Positions 44,172-53,551 of a DNA stretch of 64,000 nucleotides are shown piece after piece (the first letter of the stretch is position 1; each line of letters starts with the position of its first letter). The DNA lies in NCBI RefSeq assembly GCF_935822925.1, contig NZ_CAKXZS010000018.1, forward strand, positions 37,548 to 101,547, in the 5' to 3' direction. Below the pieces are notes generated by a model that did not search any database, had not been told where the DNA came from, and saw nothing but the letters and a program-made list of their open reading frames with translations. Source of the DNA: Mesorhizobium ventifaucium. GTDB taxonomy: Bacteria; Pseudomonadota; Alphaproteobacteria; Rhizobiales; Rhizobiaceae. The position numbers and the translations under genes were made by a program.

Positions 44172-44945
44172 TTAACAGATCCAGTGAGTTGTTCCGGCGC
44201 AAATGTCTCGAACGCAGCCGCGCAGCCAGCGGTGCGCCGGATCGGCATCCAGCCGCGGGTGCCATAAAAGTGAGACCGTGAATTCCGGCAGGGGAACCGG
44301 CAGAGGGAACCAGAACGTTCCATCGCGCAGGTTTCCCGTATAGCGTTCGGGAACGCTGGCGATCAGGTCCGAGGCACGCGCCAGAGCCAGAGCTTCCGAA
44401 AAGCCGCCGACGACCGTCACGATCTCCCGTTTCAACCCTAACGGCTCAAGGGCATCGTCGATCGGCCCCCTGTCGAGCCCGCGACGGGAGACGAGGATGT
44501 GCCGGCCGGCTGCGTAGCGGGCAGGGGTGATCGTGACCTCGCACAATGGATGCCCCATCCGCACGACGCCGACGAAACGATCCCGGAACAGCGCTTGCGC
44601 GCGCACCTCCGGTCCCGTGGCCTTTCCGACAACGCCGGTTTCCAGGTCTACGCTGCCGTTGCGCAGGGGCGTGCTGTCCTTGTCCGGCTTCAACACAAAA
44701 CGCAGCCGCACGCCCGGTGTCTGTTCGCCGACGCGCGCAATGAGATCCGGTCCGAAATTCTCGACAAAGCCATCCCTGTTTCTAAGCGTGAAGGTCCGCA
44801 CAAGCCGTTTCAGGTCGAGCATCTCAACAGGACGCAAAACGGCTTCGGCGTTCTGCACAAGCTGACCGACGCGCTCGCGGAGCTCGATGGCCCTAGGTGT
44901 CGGAACGAGGCCGCGTCCAGCTTGACAGGCGTCGTCGGTCGGAAG
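44172..44945 (-). pseudogene. LysR-family regulator lacking its DNA-binding half
   Basis: The minus-strand frame starts effectively at GRGLVPTPRAIELRERVGQL, the linker helix of a LysR protein, and continues through a complete substrate-binding domain to LLWHPRLDADPAHRWLR. The N-terminal helix-turn-helix that should precede it is missing: the upstream sequence instead reads, on the other strand, as a cytochrome c fragment. The remaining open frame (from about 44858) cannot bind DNA as a LysR protein, so it is treated as a 5'-truncated pseudogene. Confidence 0.75.
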
Positions 44946-45075
44946 TCCGGGACCGTCGAGCTTGCACGCAACTCGCGCGCCCTCACGGGCGCAGGTATCA
45001 CATGGGACAGTGCGAGCTTGGACCGGTTCCTGGGGTCATCAGCCAAGAGAAGCCGACAGCACAGCGCGTCCTCCT
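44905..45075 (+). pseudogene. Cytochrome c fragment
   Basis: The plus frame reads SLTGVVGRKSGTVELARNSR and ALTGAGITWDSASLDRFLG, which parallels SLSGVIGRTAGTHPGFKYSK and the following KWDDATLTNYL of the intact cytochrome c at 35850. The heme-binding CxxCH and the Met-ligand segment are not present. This is a fragment of a second class I cytochrome c, joined to the truncated LysR on the other strand. Confidence 0.6.
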
Positions 45076-45128
45076 GGCTGAGACGAAGGACATGCTTCGC
45101 CGCCGATTCCGACGCAAAATAGTATCGT

Positions 45129-46019
45129 CTAGAAACCAGCTTTGAGCATGTCGATCACAGCACGCAGACCGGCGGAGAGATATCGCCGGCTCGGATAGTA
45201 GAGAAACAGGCCGTCGTCAGGGGCGCACCAATCATCCAGGCAGCGGATCAACGCTCCACTCGCCAGATGGTGCATCACGCGGTTGTCCCATACATATGCA
45301 AGGCCACAGCCTTGGAGCGCAGCCTCGACCATCAGTTCCTGATTGTCGAGCGTAATGGGACCGTTGACTTCGACATCAACAGCCTCCCCATCCTTCTCGA
45401 ATTGCCAATTGTAGATCGCACCGCTTGGATAGCGGTAACGAATGCAGGAGTGCTCCCGCAGGTCCCCCGGCATCAGTGGAATATTGCGCCCCTTGAGATA
45501 GTCGGGGGAGCCGACGACCGAGAAGCGCAGCGTCGGCTTTATGTGAACGGCGATCATGTCCTGCATCAGCCGCTCGCCGAAGCGGATACCAGCGTCGAAG
45601 CCTTCCTCGACGATATCGACCAGCCTGTCCGTCGCCACGATGTCGAGGTGCAGGCCGGGATTCTGTTTCAGCAACGGCCCCATGACGTCGTGCAGCACGA
45701 AGGGCGCGATGGAGTTGGGGATGTTGATCCGAACCGTGCCGAACGGCGTGCCGCGGAAGGAATTGAGGCTGTCCAGCGCTTTCTCGATCTGACCGAACGC
45801 AGGATGCAGCTCGGACAGGAACCGCTCGCCGGCCTCCGTCAGCGACACGCTGCGGGTCGTGCGGTGGAACAGGCGCACGCCCACACGCTCTTCCAGACTG
45901 CGGATCGTATGGCTGATCGCCGAAGCCGCCACGCTCCGCTCGACGGCGGCCTGCTTGAAGCTCCTGTAACGCGCGACCGCGAGGAAGGCGGACAACTCGG
46001 CAAGTTCGGTTCCGTGCAT
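45129..46019 (-). CDS. LysR-family transcriptional regulator
   Basis: Complete 296-aa regulator. The N-terminal winged HTH (residues 5-63; ARYRSFKQAAVERSVAASAIS and LEERVGVRLFHRTTRSVSLT) is followed by the two-lobe effector domain (about 90-290) of the CrgA/PA2206 subgroup. It is divergent from an SDR gene with a 160-bp shared region, the standard layout of a LysR regulator and its target, so it probably controls the SDR and the monooxygenase remnant beyond it. Confidence 0.92.
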   Translation of the reverse strand: MHGTELAELSAFLAVARYRSFKQAAVERSVAASAISHTIRSLEERVGVRLFHRTTRSVSLTEAGERFLSELHPAFGQIEKALDSLNSFRGTPFGTVRINIPNSIAPFVLHDVMGPLLKQNPGLHLDIVATDRLVDIVEEGFDAGIRFGERLMQDMIAVHIKPTLRFSVVGSPDYLKGRNIPLMPGDLREHSCIRYRYPSGAIYNWQFEKDGEAVDVEVNGPITLDNQELMVEAALQGCGLAYVWDNRVMHHLASGALIRCLDDWCAPDDGLFLYYPSRRYLSAGLRAVIDMLKAGF

Positions 46020-46178
46020 GGTGTGATGCGGCCCAATTGATATTTGTCATTCACTACTACAATCAAAATTCGTCGTATAATCCTAACTGTCTCGACGCTG
46101 TAGATAAAAGGGCACCGGCAAGTCGGCCCCATCAGTTGGCGCCCCGCTGGGCGAAGATTTCAACAGATGGAGACCATC

Positions 46179-46949
46179 ATGACCAAGACACCCTTGAAGA
46201 GTCTCGAAGGTAAGGTGGCGCTCGTTACTGGGGCCAGCTCCGGTATCGGCCGCGCCACGGCCTTCGAACTGGCCCGTCGCGGCGCCAAGGTCATCGCCAG
46301 CGCCCGCGGCCAGTCGGAGATCGACGCGCTCGTCGCGGAGATCAAGAAGGAAGGCTTCGAAGCAACCGCCATCGTCGCCGACGTCAATGTCGAGCAGAGC
46401 GTGATCGACCTCGTGGCGAAGACGATCTCGACCTATGGCCGTATCGACGTCGCCTTCAACAATGCCGGCACCGAGGGCGAGTTCACGCCGTTCGTGGACC
46501 AGTCGAACGAAGTCTACGACGCGATCTTCAATGCCAACGTCCGTGGCGTCTTCTGGTCGATGAAGCACGAAGCCAAGGCGATGCTCGCCCAGGGCGGCGG
46601 CACGATCATCAACAACGCCTCGATGGGCGGCGTGATCGGCTTCGGCAACGCCGGGCTCTACATCGCCAGCAAGCACGCGGTGCTCGGCCTCACCAAGTCC
46701 GCGTCGATCGAGCTGTTCAAGCAGGGCGTGCGCGTCAACTCGATCTGCCCCGGCATCATCGACACCCCGTTCCAAGACCGCATCTGGCCGAGCACGGAAG
46801 CCAAGGACGCTTTCGCGGCATCGACCGTTCCCGGCCGAGCCGGCTCGTCCGAAGAGATGGCGGCGGTGGTGGCCTTCCTCGCCTCCGATGATGCCTCGTT
46901 CGTCTCCGGCCACGGCCTGCTGGCCGACGGCGGCTATTCGATCGCCTGA
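46179..46949 (+). CDS. SDR-family oxidoreductase
   Basis: Classical short-chain dehydrogenase (256 aa) with TGASSGIGRATA, FNNAG and the Ser...Tyr-Ile-Ala-Ser-Lys catalytic set (NNASMGGVIG, then LYIASKHAVLG). GATGGAGACC precedes the ATG at 46179; an in-frame ATG 12 bp upstream is weaker. Substrate unknown; the divergent LysR gene probably regulates it. Confidence 0.9.
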   Translation: MTKTPLKSLEGKVALVTGASSGIGRATAFELARRGAKVIASARGQSEIDALVAEIKKEGFEATAIVADVNVEQSVIDLVAKTISTYGRIDVAFNNAGTEGEFTPFVDQSNEVYDAIFNANVRGVFWSMKHEAKAMLAQGGGTIINNASMGGVIGFGNAGLYIASKHAVLGLTKSASIELFKQGVRVNSICPGIIDTPFQDRIWPSTEAKDAFAASTVPGRAGSSEEMAAVVAFLASDDASFVSGHGLLADGGYSIA

Positions 46950-47055
46950 CCCCTCCGTCACGTCGAAGCATCCGAAACGCCGTCGCAGCGGGCGTCTGTC
47001 CGCCGCGATGGACCGACCAACGCATGCCCATTCAACCCCTTTTTGGAGAAACCCC

Positions 47056-47342
47056 ATGAATAGCCTCAAGAAATACGCGCTCGGTGCGCTGGTTGCGGCG
47101 ACCGCTTTCATCTCGTCGCAGCTGGCGATGGCGCAGATCGTGCTTCAGCCAAGCCCGAACAGTGAAGTCGCGCTTGTCGTCAATTTCGAGGTCAAGCCCG
47201 GCGCCGAAGCCGAGTTCGAGCAGGTCTTCCACCGCTCGGTGACCTGCTCGCGCCTGGAGCCCGGCAACATCACCTTCAACGTCCCCAGATCTTCGGCAGT
47301 GAGCGCAGCTACGTCCTCTACGACGCGGCGATGTCGTCATGA
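47056..47342 (+). pseudogene. Exported ABM-type quinol monooxygenase, frameshifted and truncated
   Basis: A signal peptide (MNSLKKYALGALVAATAFIS, cleavage near AMA-QI) is followed by the beta strand ALVVNFEVKPGAEAEFEQVF and NITFNV of an antibiotic-biosynthesis-monooxygenase domain. Near 47285 the reading frame shifts: QIFGSERSYVLYDAAMSS continues the domain in another frame to a TGA at 47342. Even with repair, the domain is missing about 40 C-terminal residues. TTTGGAGAAAC precedes the ATG. Confidence 0.7.
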
Positions 47343-47384
47343 TCCGGTGCGCGCCCACGATCGCTCCCGATCTAGCGGCTCATC

Positions 47385-48149
47385 CTAGATCAGCAGCAGG
47401 CCCTTCATGCTGGCATGACCTTTCTTGCCGATGATGATGTGATCATGGACGGCAATTCCGAGCGGTTTGGCTGTCTCGATGACCAGCTTGGTCATCTCGA
47501 TGTCGGCGCGCGACGGCGTCGGGTCGCCTGAAGGATGATTGTGCGCCAGAATGATCGCCGTGGCGGAGAGTTCGAGCGCGCGCTTGACTACTTCGCGCGG
47601 ATAGACCGGCGTGTGGTCGACGGTGCCGACCTGCTGCACCTCGTCGGCGATCAGCGCGTTCTTCTTGTCGAGAAACAGGATACGGAACTGTTCGCGCTCC
47701 TCGAAGGCCATGACCGACCGGCAGTATCCGAGAACCTGAGTCCACGACGACAAGACCTCGCGGCCTTTGATCTCGCTACGTGCCGCGCGTTGGGCGGCCG
47801 CGGCAACGATCTTCAGATCGAGCGCCACCGACGGACCGATACCCCTGACCTCCTCAAGCCGCGCGACCGGCGCGCCAAGCACCTCGGCGAGTGTGCCGAA
47901 GCGTGCCAGCAATGCCTTGGCGACGGGCTTGGTGTCGGCGCGGGGGATCAGGCGAAAGAGCAAGAGCTCCAGCAATTCGTAATCGGGGAGGGCGTCGGAA
48001 CCGGCCGCAAACCGTTGGCGCAAGCGGTCGCGATGACCGAGATAATGCGGCTTTTCGACCGACTTTTCGACCGACTTGGCTTTCGCGAGCGATTTTATCG
48101 ATCTCTCGGGAAAGAAGATCCGTTCGTCTTCGTCGCTGGTTTTCCCCAT
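47385..48149 (-). CDS. radC: DNA repair-associated protein RadC
   Basis: JAB/MPN-family protein (254 aa) with an N-terminal helix-hairpin-helix UPF0758 region ([11 protein letters not shown], about 40-90) and a C-terminal metalloprotease-like JAMM motif, [14 protein letters not shown]. The role in repair is not established despite the name. Complete length, with an extra charged N-terminus ([13 protein letters not shown]). Downstream of map on the same strand. Confidence 0.93.
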   Translation of the reverse strand: MGKTSDEDERIFFPERSIKSLAKAKSVEKSVEKPHYLGHRDRLRQRFAAGSDALPDYELLELLLFRLIPRADTKPVAKALLARFGTLAEVLGAPVARLEEVRGIGPSVALDLKIVAAAAQRAARSEIKGREVLSSWTQVLGYCRSVMAFEEREQFRILFLDKKNALIADEVQQVGTVDHTPVYPREVVKRALELSATAIILAHNHPSGDPTPSRADIEMTKLVIETAKPLGIAVHDHIIIGKKGHASMKGLLLI

Positions 48150-48224
48150 GGGCCGCCCGCATCCAGCATTCTGTCGGGCAAGGTGCCCGCCCGATCTGTC
48201 AAAAAACCCTATGCCGGCAGGACA

Positions 48225-49052
48225 CTAAGCCGGCAGGCCGGGGCGGTCGAGGTTTTTTGGCGACAGCGTGAAAATCTCGCATCCCGTCTCGGTGACGCCG
48301 ATCGTGTGCTCGTACTGCGCCGACAGCGAGCGGTCGCGTGTCACCGCCGTCCAGCCATCCGACAGCACTTTTACGTGCGGCCGGCCGAGATTGATCATCG
48401 GTTCGACGGTGAAGATCATGCCCGGCCGCATCTCGACGCCCTCGCTGGCGCTGCCATAGTGCAGGATGTTCGGCGCGTCGTGAAAGAGCTGGCCGACGCC
48501 GTGGCCGCAGAAATCGCGCACCACCGAGCAGCGCTCGGCTTCGGCATAGGTCTGGATGGCGGCGCCGATGGCGCCGGTGCGGGCGCCGGGCCTGATCGCG
48601 GCGATGCCGCGCATCAGGCATTCATGCGTGACCTCGAGCAGGCGCTCGGCGGCGCGCTTGATCGTGCCCACCGGATACATGCGCGAGGAATCGCCATGCC
48701 AGCCATCGAGGATGTAAGTGACATCGATGTTGACGATGTCGCCGTCCTTCAACGGCTTGCTATCGGGGATGCCATGGCAGACGACGTGGTTGATCGAGGT
48801 GCAGGACGATTTCGTGTAGCCGCGATAGTTGAGCGTCGCCGGCAATGCGCCGTGATCCATGCCGAACTCGAAGACGAAGCGGTCGATGGTTTCGGTGGTA
48901 ACGCCCGGCGCGACAATAGACACCAGTTCGTCGAGGCAGCGCGCGGTGAGATCGCAGGCCTTGCGCATGCCGGCAAAGCCTTCTTCGCCATAGAGGCGGA
49001 TCTGGCCGGTGTTTCTGAGCGGTGCCGTGGCGGCGTCGAGATAGGTGACCAT
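48225..49052 (-). CDS. map: Methionine aminopeptidase, type I
   Basis: Removes the initiator Met from new proteins. The 275-aa enzyme has the pita-bread metal ligands in DIVNIDVTYILDGWHGDSSRM (two Asp), the conserved His in CGHGVGQLFHDAPN, Glu in FTVEPMINLG and Glu in QYEHTIGVT. The ATG at 49052 gives a standard length; the upstream open frame has no similarity. It lies 75 bp upstream of radC, a common rhizobial linkage. Confidence 0.95.
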   Translation of the reverse strand: MVTYLDAATAPLRNTGQIRLYGEEGFAGMRKACDLTARCLDELVSIVAPGVTTETIDRFVFEFGMDHGALPATLNYRGYTKSSCTSINHVVCHGIPDSKPLKDGDIVNIDVTYILDGWHGDSSRMYPVGTIKRAAERLLEVTHECLMRGIAAIRPGARTGAIGAAIQTYAEAERCSVVRDFCGHGVGQLFHDAPNILHYGSASEGVEMRPGMIFTVEPMINLGRPHVKVLSDGWTAVTRDRSLSAQYEHTIGVTETGCEIFTLSPKNLDRPGLPA

Positions 49053-49342
49053 TGTGTCCGTCTTGCCGGATGAAAGGGCTTCTGATGAGCCCGCGAGAAA
49101 AGTCTCCCAGATTTGGCACCGGACGGCGCCAGGTTCAAGGAAGAACTGCTGGCGGTTGGGCTCAAGCCGGCGATATTCACGCTTTGCGGCTTCCATCTTG
49201 TGCGTGTCCGGCCCATGCTGGGGTGTTCGTCCGCACTGACGACATATTTCTGAGCAAGAAGTGGGCCTGAGCGAAAAGCCGGTCAAAGCAGCTTTTTGCG
49301 ACGAGCGGCGTTGCTGCGGGAACGCGTTCTGGAGAGACAGGA

Positions 49343-49639
49343 ATGGACAGATTGCAATTCGAGGTGCCGGTGCGCATCACGACCGCGCCTGGCCTGCCGG
49401 TCGAGGAAATCTACAGCGTCGAACAGGCGCTGGATCTCCTGCAAGGCTGGCCGGTTCGCCGCCAGGGCGCAGTCTATCAGGCCGCATTCAATGCTTGCTT
49501 CGGCGCAACGGTCGACCTGGTCGAGACCGAGGAGGCTTGCCGGGCGTTCATGGCGTTCTGCCGGGTAAGCCGCCTGCTCGCCAGGGATATGATGGTCCCG
49601 AGCAAGCGGTCTGGCGAGGCGAGGGGGCTTAGGGCTTAA
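49343..49639 (+). CDS. DUF982 domain protein
   Basis: A 98-aa cytosolic protein of the rhizobial DUF982 family: EEIYSVEQALDLLQGWPVRRQGAVYQAAFNAC is the diagnostic central block. Function unknown; these are multi-copy in rhizobial genomes. ACAGGAATG-type spacing with AGAGACAGGA before the start. Monocistronic, divergent from map. Confidence 0.88.
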   Translation: MDRLQFEVPVRITTAPGLPVEEIYSVEQALDLLQGWPVRRQGAVYQAAFNACFGATVDLVETEEACRAFMAFCRVSRLLARDMMVPSKRSGEARGLRA

Positions 49640-49773
49640 CGGCCGAGCGGGCAAGTCCCAGCAAATTGCTTGATGCATAGCTCCATGTGTTCACGAGTGA
49701 CAAACTGCCCCTCGGCGGCAAAGCCTGTCGGTGAGGCTGTGCCCCCCAGCCACGAATCGGCTATGCGTCGCGC

Positions 49774-50433
49774 ATGCAGGAGACGTATCTTTACATCCCG
49801 GTGAAGCGGTTTCTTGAGAGTCTGGACTTCACTGTCAAAGGCGAAGTTGGCGGCTGCGATGTCGTGGGACTGCGTGACGGCGAGCCGCCCGTGCTCGTCA
49901 TTTGCGAATTGAAGCTGCAGTTCAACCTCGAGCTCATTCTTCAAGGTGTTGACCGTGCTGCGTCATGCGATGAGGTCTGGCTCGCGGCGAGGATGTCAAG
50001 TCGAGGCAAAGGCCGCGAGCACGATCGCCGGTTCCGTGCGCTCTGCCGGCGGCTCGGCTTCGGCCTTCTCGGGGTTGGCTCCGCCGGCAACGTCGAATTG
50101 CTGCTCAGTCCGGCCGCCTTGCCGCCCCGGCGAGACCCCAGGCGAAGATCGCGCCTGGTGGACGAGCATCGGCGCCGGCGCGGCGATCCTGTAGTCGGCG
50201 GCGGCTCGCGTACGCCGATCATGACCGCTTACCGGCAGGACGCGCTGGCCTGCGCCGCTGCCATGGTCGACGGCCCGAAACGCCCGCGCGATCTGAAAAC
50301 CATTTCGCCTCGCGCCGCCAATATCCTGCTTCACAATGTCTATGGCTGGTTCGCCAGGGCCGAGCGCGGCGTCTATGCGCTTACCGACCTTGGCCGGGCC
50401 GCGTTACAGCGCTGGCCTCAATCGGCTCCATGA
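49774..50433 (+). CDS. DUF2161 domain protein, putative PD-(D/E)XK nuclease-like
   Basis: The 219-aa protein begins MQETYLYIPVKRFLESLDFTVKGEVGGCDVVG, with VICELKLQFNLELILQGVDR further on. The Asp of CDVVG and the E-x-K of CELK have the spacing of a PD-(D/E)XK core, so a phosphodiesterase/nuclease activity is plausible. A winged-helix-like C-terminus (RPRDLKTISPRAANILLHNVY) may bind nucleic acid. Family function unknown. Confidence 0.82.
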   Translation: MQETYLYIPVKRFLESLDFTVKGEVGGCDVVGLRDGEPPVLVICELKLQFNLELILQGVDRAASCDEVWLAARMSSRGKGREHDRRFRALCRRLGFGLLGVGSAGNVELLLSPAALPPRRDPRRRSRLVDEHRRRRGDPVVGGGSRTPIMTAYRQDALACAAAMVDGPKRPRDLKTISPRAANILLHNVYGWFARAERGVYALTDLGRAALQRWPQSAP

Positions 50434-50491
50434 CGAGGCGGCACAAGCCATTTGAGCGACTTGCAGCGGCAGGGAGACAGCGAAGCCCTCG

Positions 50492-52180
50492 TCAAGCGAC
50501 AGAAGAGGGGGAGCGGCTTACGGTCGCCGGCCGCGCAACCTTGAGCAGAGTCGTCAGCCCCAGCGGCACCGACGGCTCGATGACGGGCTTCTCGCGCTCA
50601 GGTTTCTTTAGAATGTAGAGCGGCTTGGCTGTCCTCAACTGCTGCAATTGTCGCCGGGCTTTGGCGCGCAGGGCGGTTTGCGCCGGCGCGGGTGATCCAT
50701 TCTCGAGGACCAGGGTGAAAGCCTGGGCCGCCTCATCCGTCCGCTGAAGGGCGAGAAGGCTGCGGCCCCGGGCATAACGCGCCAGGGTGAGGCCCGGGTC
50801 GAGGTCCGTGGCTCGCCCAAACGACTCGATGGCTGCGGAGTGGTCGTTTAGCGACTGCTGCGCAATGCCCAGGCAAAGCCAGGCGTTTACCGATTGCGGC
50901 GACATCGCTGCAAGCGTGCCGAAGCATTCCGCTGCCTGACGGTGATCGCCCTTCGTACCCAAGACGTGACCGAGTCCGTACAGAGCCTGATCATGCGTCG
51001 GCTCGGTGTTCAGGATCTGGCGATAGACGTTTTCAGCCTGGATGACCCAACCCTTCTTGTGGAGGCCGGCCGCCTCCTGCAACGCGCCGACGAAGGATCG
51101 CCTGTCCAGCCGGTCGCCAAGGTTCCGACCGGTTTTGGTTCGCACCAGCGTGCAGTTGAGGAGGGTGTCGTGGGTACCGAAGGAATATTTGTAAGGTTCG
51201 TTGCCGCGCAGGAAATCGTATGTCCGGAAACCGTTCTCGATCGCGCGGCGGATGCAATAACCGTGCAGGACCAGTCCCGACGGCAGCATGTCGGCCGTCT
51301 CGTCGCGCCCGACCATGTGGAACAGCATGCTCTTCTTGACCGGATCGAGGAAGATCGCGAGAGCGCTCAAGGGCCGGTCGCCGTGCCAAAGCACAGGCAG
51401 AAACAGCGTGCCGCTTTCGAAAGCTTGCCTGAACAGCAGTCGGTTGCTCTTGACCAGGCCGGGAACGAGATTCCCCTTCCGCGGCGTCCACTTGATGCGC
51501 CAGAACTCGAGCAAGATTTCGATATCGCGCTCGATGGTAGAGGCGTCGGCATGCGTTATGCGAAACTCGTCAGAGTTCTCCAGCTTCCGGAGAAATCTCC
51601 GCATCTTCTGGCGGGTGTTGCTGCTGAGATTGTGCTGAAGATAATCTTCCCATGAGGACGGGAGGTCGATCGCCGGGCATATGCAGTTGTCAACATTGTC
51701 AACCTGGTTGACGCGCTTCATCCGACGCATCGTCAGCCGATTGTCGGAAAGCTGCTCCATCAGCCAGCCTATCCTGCGTTCCGACATCCGCAGGTTTTCC
51801 AAATGCAGGCTGGCCCAATGCATCGTCTTCAGATGCTTCGCGAAAACCGCGATTGCCCGAAACGCGTATTCCGGCGCGCAGAGGATGCCGGTATAATCGG
51901 CTGCATGGTTTCCCCCCATATACACTTCATGGTAGAGTTCGCCGGTCTTTTTCCTCATACTGGTGCGCAGCCGGAGCGGCAGAAGCGCGACATAGGGAGA
52001 GCCCGGCGGCCCCTTGCGCGCCGCCAAAATGAACCATTCACCGTCGAAGCGTCGAAGATAGTGGGAAAGAAAGTCCCACGACACGAAGAAATGCGCGTCG
52101 GGATCCCTGGCGTAGAGGTAGTCCCAGTTGTCACGAAGCCCCTTCAGTTCTTCCGGGCGTGTCAAGACGTCGATCTGCAT
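50492..52180 (-). CDS. GNAT acetyltransferase (CelD/BioF2-like) fused to TPR domain
   Basis: The 562-aa protein has an N-terminal acetyltransferase-6 type GNAT domain (about residues 5-345), with LPSSWEDYLQHNLSSNTRQKMRRFLRKLE and MVGRDETADMLPSGLVLHGY then RTYDFLRGNEPYKYSFG as typical blocks, followed by three or four TPR units (about 370-480; ALYGLGHVLGTKGDHRQAAE). The tail is Arg/Lys/Pro-rich. It is the most downstream gene of the type I secretion operon, 21 bp after the HlyD gene, so it may modify or deliver the secreted protein; that role is inferred. Confidence 0.82.
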   Translation of the reverse strand: MQIDVLTRPEELKGLRDNWDYLYARDPDAHFFVSWDFLSHYLRRFDGEWFILAARKGPPGSPYVALLPLRLRTSMRKKTGELYHEVYMGGNHAADYTGILCAPEYAFRAIAVFAKHLKTMHWASLHLENLRMSERRIGWLMEQLSDNRLTMRRMKRVNQVDNVDNCICPAIDLPSSWEDYLQHNLSSNTRQKMRRFLRKLENSDEFRITHADASTIERDIEILLEFWRIKWTPRKGNLVPGLVKSNRLLFRQAFESGTLFLPVLWHGDRPLSALAIFLDPVKKSMLFHMVGRDETADMLPSGLVLHGYCIRRAIENGFRTYDFLRGNEPYKYSFGTHDTLLNCTLVRTKTGRNLGDRLDRRSFVGALQEAAGLHKKGWVIQAENVYRQILNTEPTHDQALYGLGHVLGTKGDHRQAAECFGTLAAMSPQSVNAWLCLGIAQQSLNDHSAAIESFGRATDLDPGLTLARYARGRSLLALQRTDEAAQAFTLVLENGSPAPAQTALRAKARRQLQQLRTAKPLYILKKPEREKPVIEPSVPLGLTTLLKVARPATVSRSPSSVA

Positions 52181-52201
52181 ATTTACCCCCCGCCTCTAAG
52201 G

Positions 52202-53539
52202 TCAGCGCTCATTAAATGCCCTGGCCATGCTGTCCTTGATCGGCTTGGACAGGTAGTTGAAAAATGTCCGCTCCGCCGTCTGGATGAGAATTTCGGCGGG
52301 CATGCCTGGCGTCGGAGCAAATCCAGGCACGCGAGCCAGTTCGCTGACTGGCAGGTTGACGCGCGCCAGATAGACCTCCTTTGCGGTCGGGCCGGAGGCG
52401 TCGGGGAGCGAGTCGGCCGAGACGTAGTAGACTTCGCCGTTCAGAACCGGCGTCGTGCGCGCGTTGAGTGCGACCAGCCGTATCGTCGCCTTTTGTCCCA
52501 CCTTGACATTGTCGATCTCGGTGCGAGGCACCTGCGCTTCTATGATCAGCGGCACATTCGCCGGCAAGATCTCCATGATGCTCTTGCCGCTCTCGATCAC
52601 GCCGCCGGACGTGTGGTAGAATACCCGCACGACAGTGCCCGAAACCGGCGCATGGATCGTGGCTCGGCGCAGCACGTTTTGCGCCTCGCGCGACTGTTCA
52701 CGAATGCTGTCCAGTTCGGTTTCAACGCCCTCGAGCTCGTCGAGCGCCGCCTGGCGGTAGGCGTTTTCTGTCTGCCGCATCTCCTGTTCGTGCTTGACGA
52801 CCTGGGCGCCGGTCTCGGATATCTCGGCTGAGAGCCGCCCCATCTGCCCTTCGGCATCTGCCATCGCGCGCTGAATCGCCTTGATCTCGGTCGCGCGGAT
52901 CAATCCTTGGTCGAGCAGGATCTTCTTGCCGTTGTATTCCTCCCGTAGAAGACCGAGCTGTATCGTGACCGCTTTCAGCAACTGCTCATAACCGCCCGCC
53001 CGGAACTTCAGAGCTCCGATGTTCTGGTCGAGCAATCGGATCTCGCTGCTCATTTTGGTGCGCGAGCCCTCGAAGTTGAGACGCTGGCTATGCACGATCG
53101 AAGCAATTTCCGGGTCGTCGCGATTTTCGGTTATTATGGCCGGGAACTGTATAGTCTCCGCCCCATGCACCTCGGCGGTCAAGCGCGCCACGATCGCTTC
53201 AAGGCGCGCCTGGCGGAAGAACAACTGCCGTTCCTTTGCCCGCGCGGCCGTTTCGTCGAGCAGCACCAAAGGCTGATCGGTTACGACATGGTCGCCTTCG
53301 CTAACCAGAAGCTGCTTGATGATACCCCCTTCCAGGTGCTGGATGATCTTGTTCTGCCCAGTGGCCACGAAGCTTCCTTGCGCGATAATCGCCGCTGCGA
53401 GGGGTGCTGTGAATGCCCAGGTGCCAAATCCGCCGAAGGTGACGGCCATCAGCAGCAATCCGGCGGTCGTCTGCTTCCAAATGGAACGCGGAACGGCGCC
53501 ATACCATTGAGCGTCTTCGATCTTGGCTATTTCCTTCAC
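52202..53539 (-). CDS. HlyD-family type I secretion membrane fusion protein
   Basis: The 445-aa adaptor connects an inner-membrane ABC exporter to the outer-membrane channel. It has a short cytoplasmic N-terminus, one membrane helix (about residues 27-47), a lipoyl-like segment (IIAQGSFVATGQNKIIQHLEGG and SEGDHVVTDQPLV), a long alpha-helical hairpin (about 95-290) and the HlyD C-terminal beta-barrel with GGVIESGKSIMEILP. Full length. It directly follows the exporter ATPase gene (12-bp gap). Confidence 0.94.
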   Translation of the reverse strand: MKEIAKIEDAQWYGAVPRSIWKQTTAGLLLMAVTFGGFGTWAFTAPLAAAIIAQGSFVATGQNKIIQHLEGGIIKQLLVSEGDHVVTDQPLVLLDETAARAKERQLFFRQARLEAIVARLTAEVHGAETIQFPAIITENRDDPEIASIVHSQRLNFEGSRTKMSSEIRLLDQNIGALKFRAGGYEQLLKAVTIQLGLLREEYNGKKILLDQGLIRATEIKAIQRAMADAEGQMGRLSAEISETGAQVVKHEQEMRQTENAYRQAALDELEGVETELDSIREQSREAQNVLRRATIHAPVSGTVVRVFYHTSGGVIESGKSIMEILPANVPLIIEAQVPRTEIDNVKVGQKATIRLVALNARTTPVLNGEVYYVSADSLPDASGPTAKEVYLARVNLPVSELARVPGFAPTPGMPAEILIQTAERTFFNYLSKPIKDSMARAFNER

Positions 53540-53551
53540 GGCCGATCTCTC

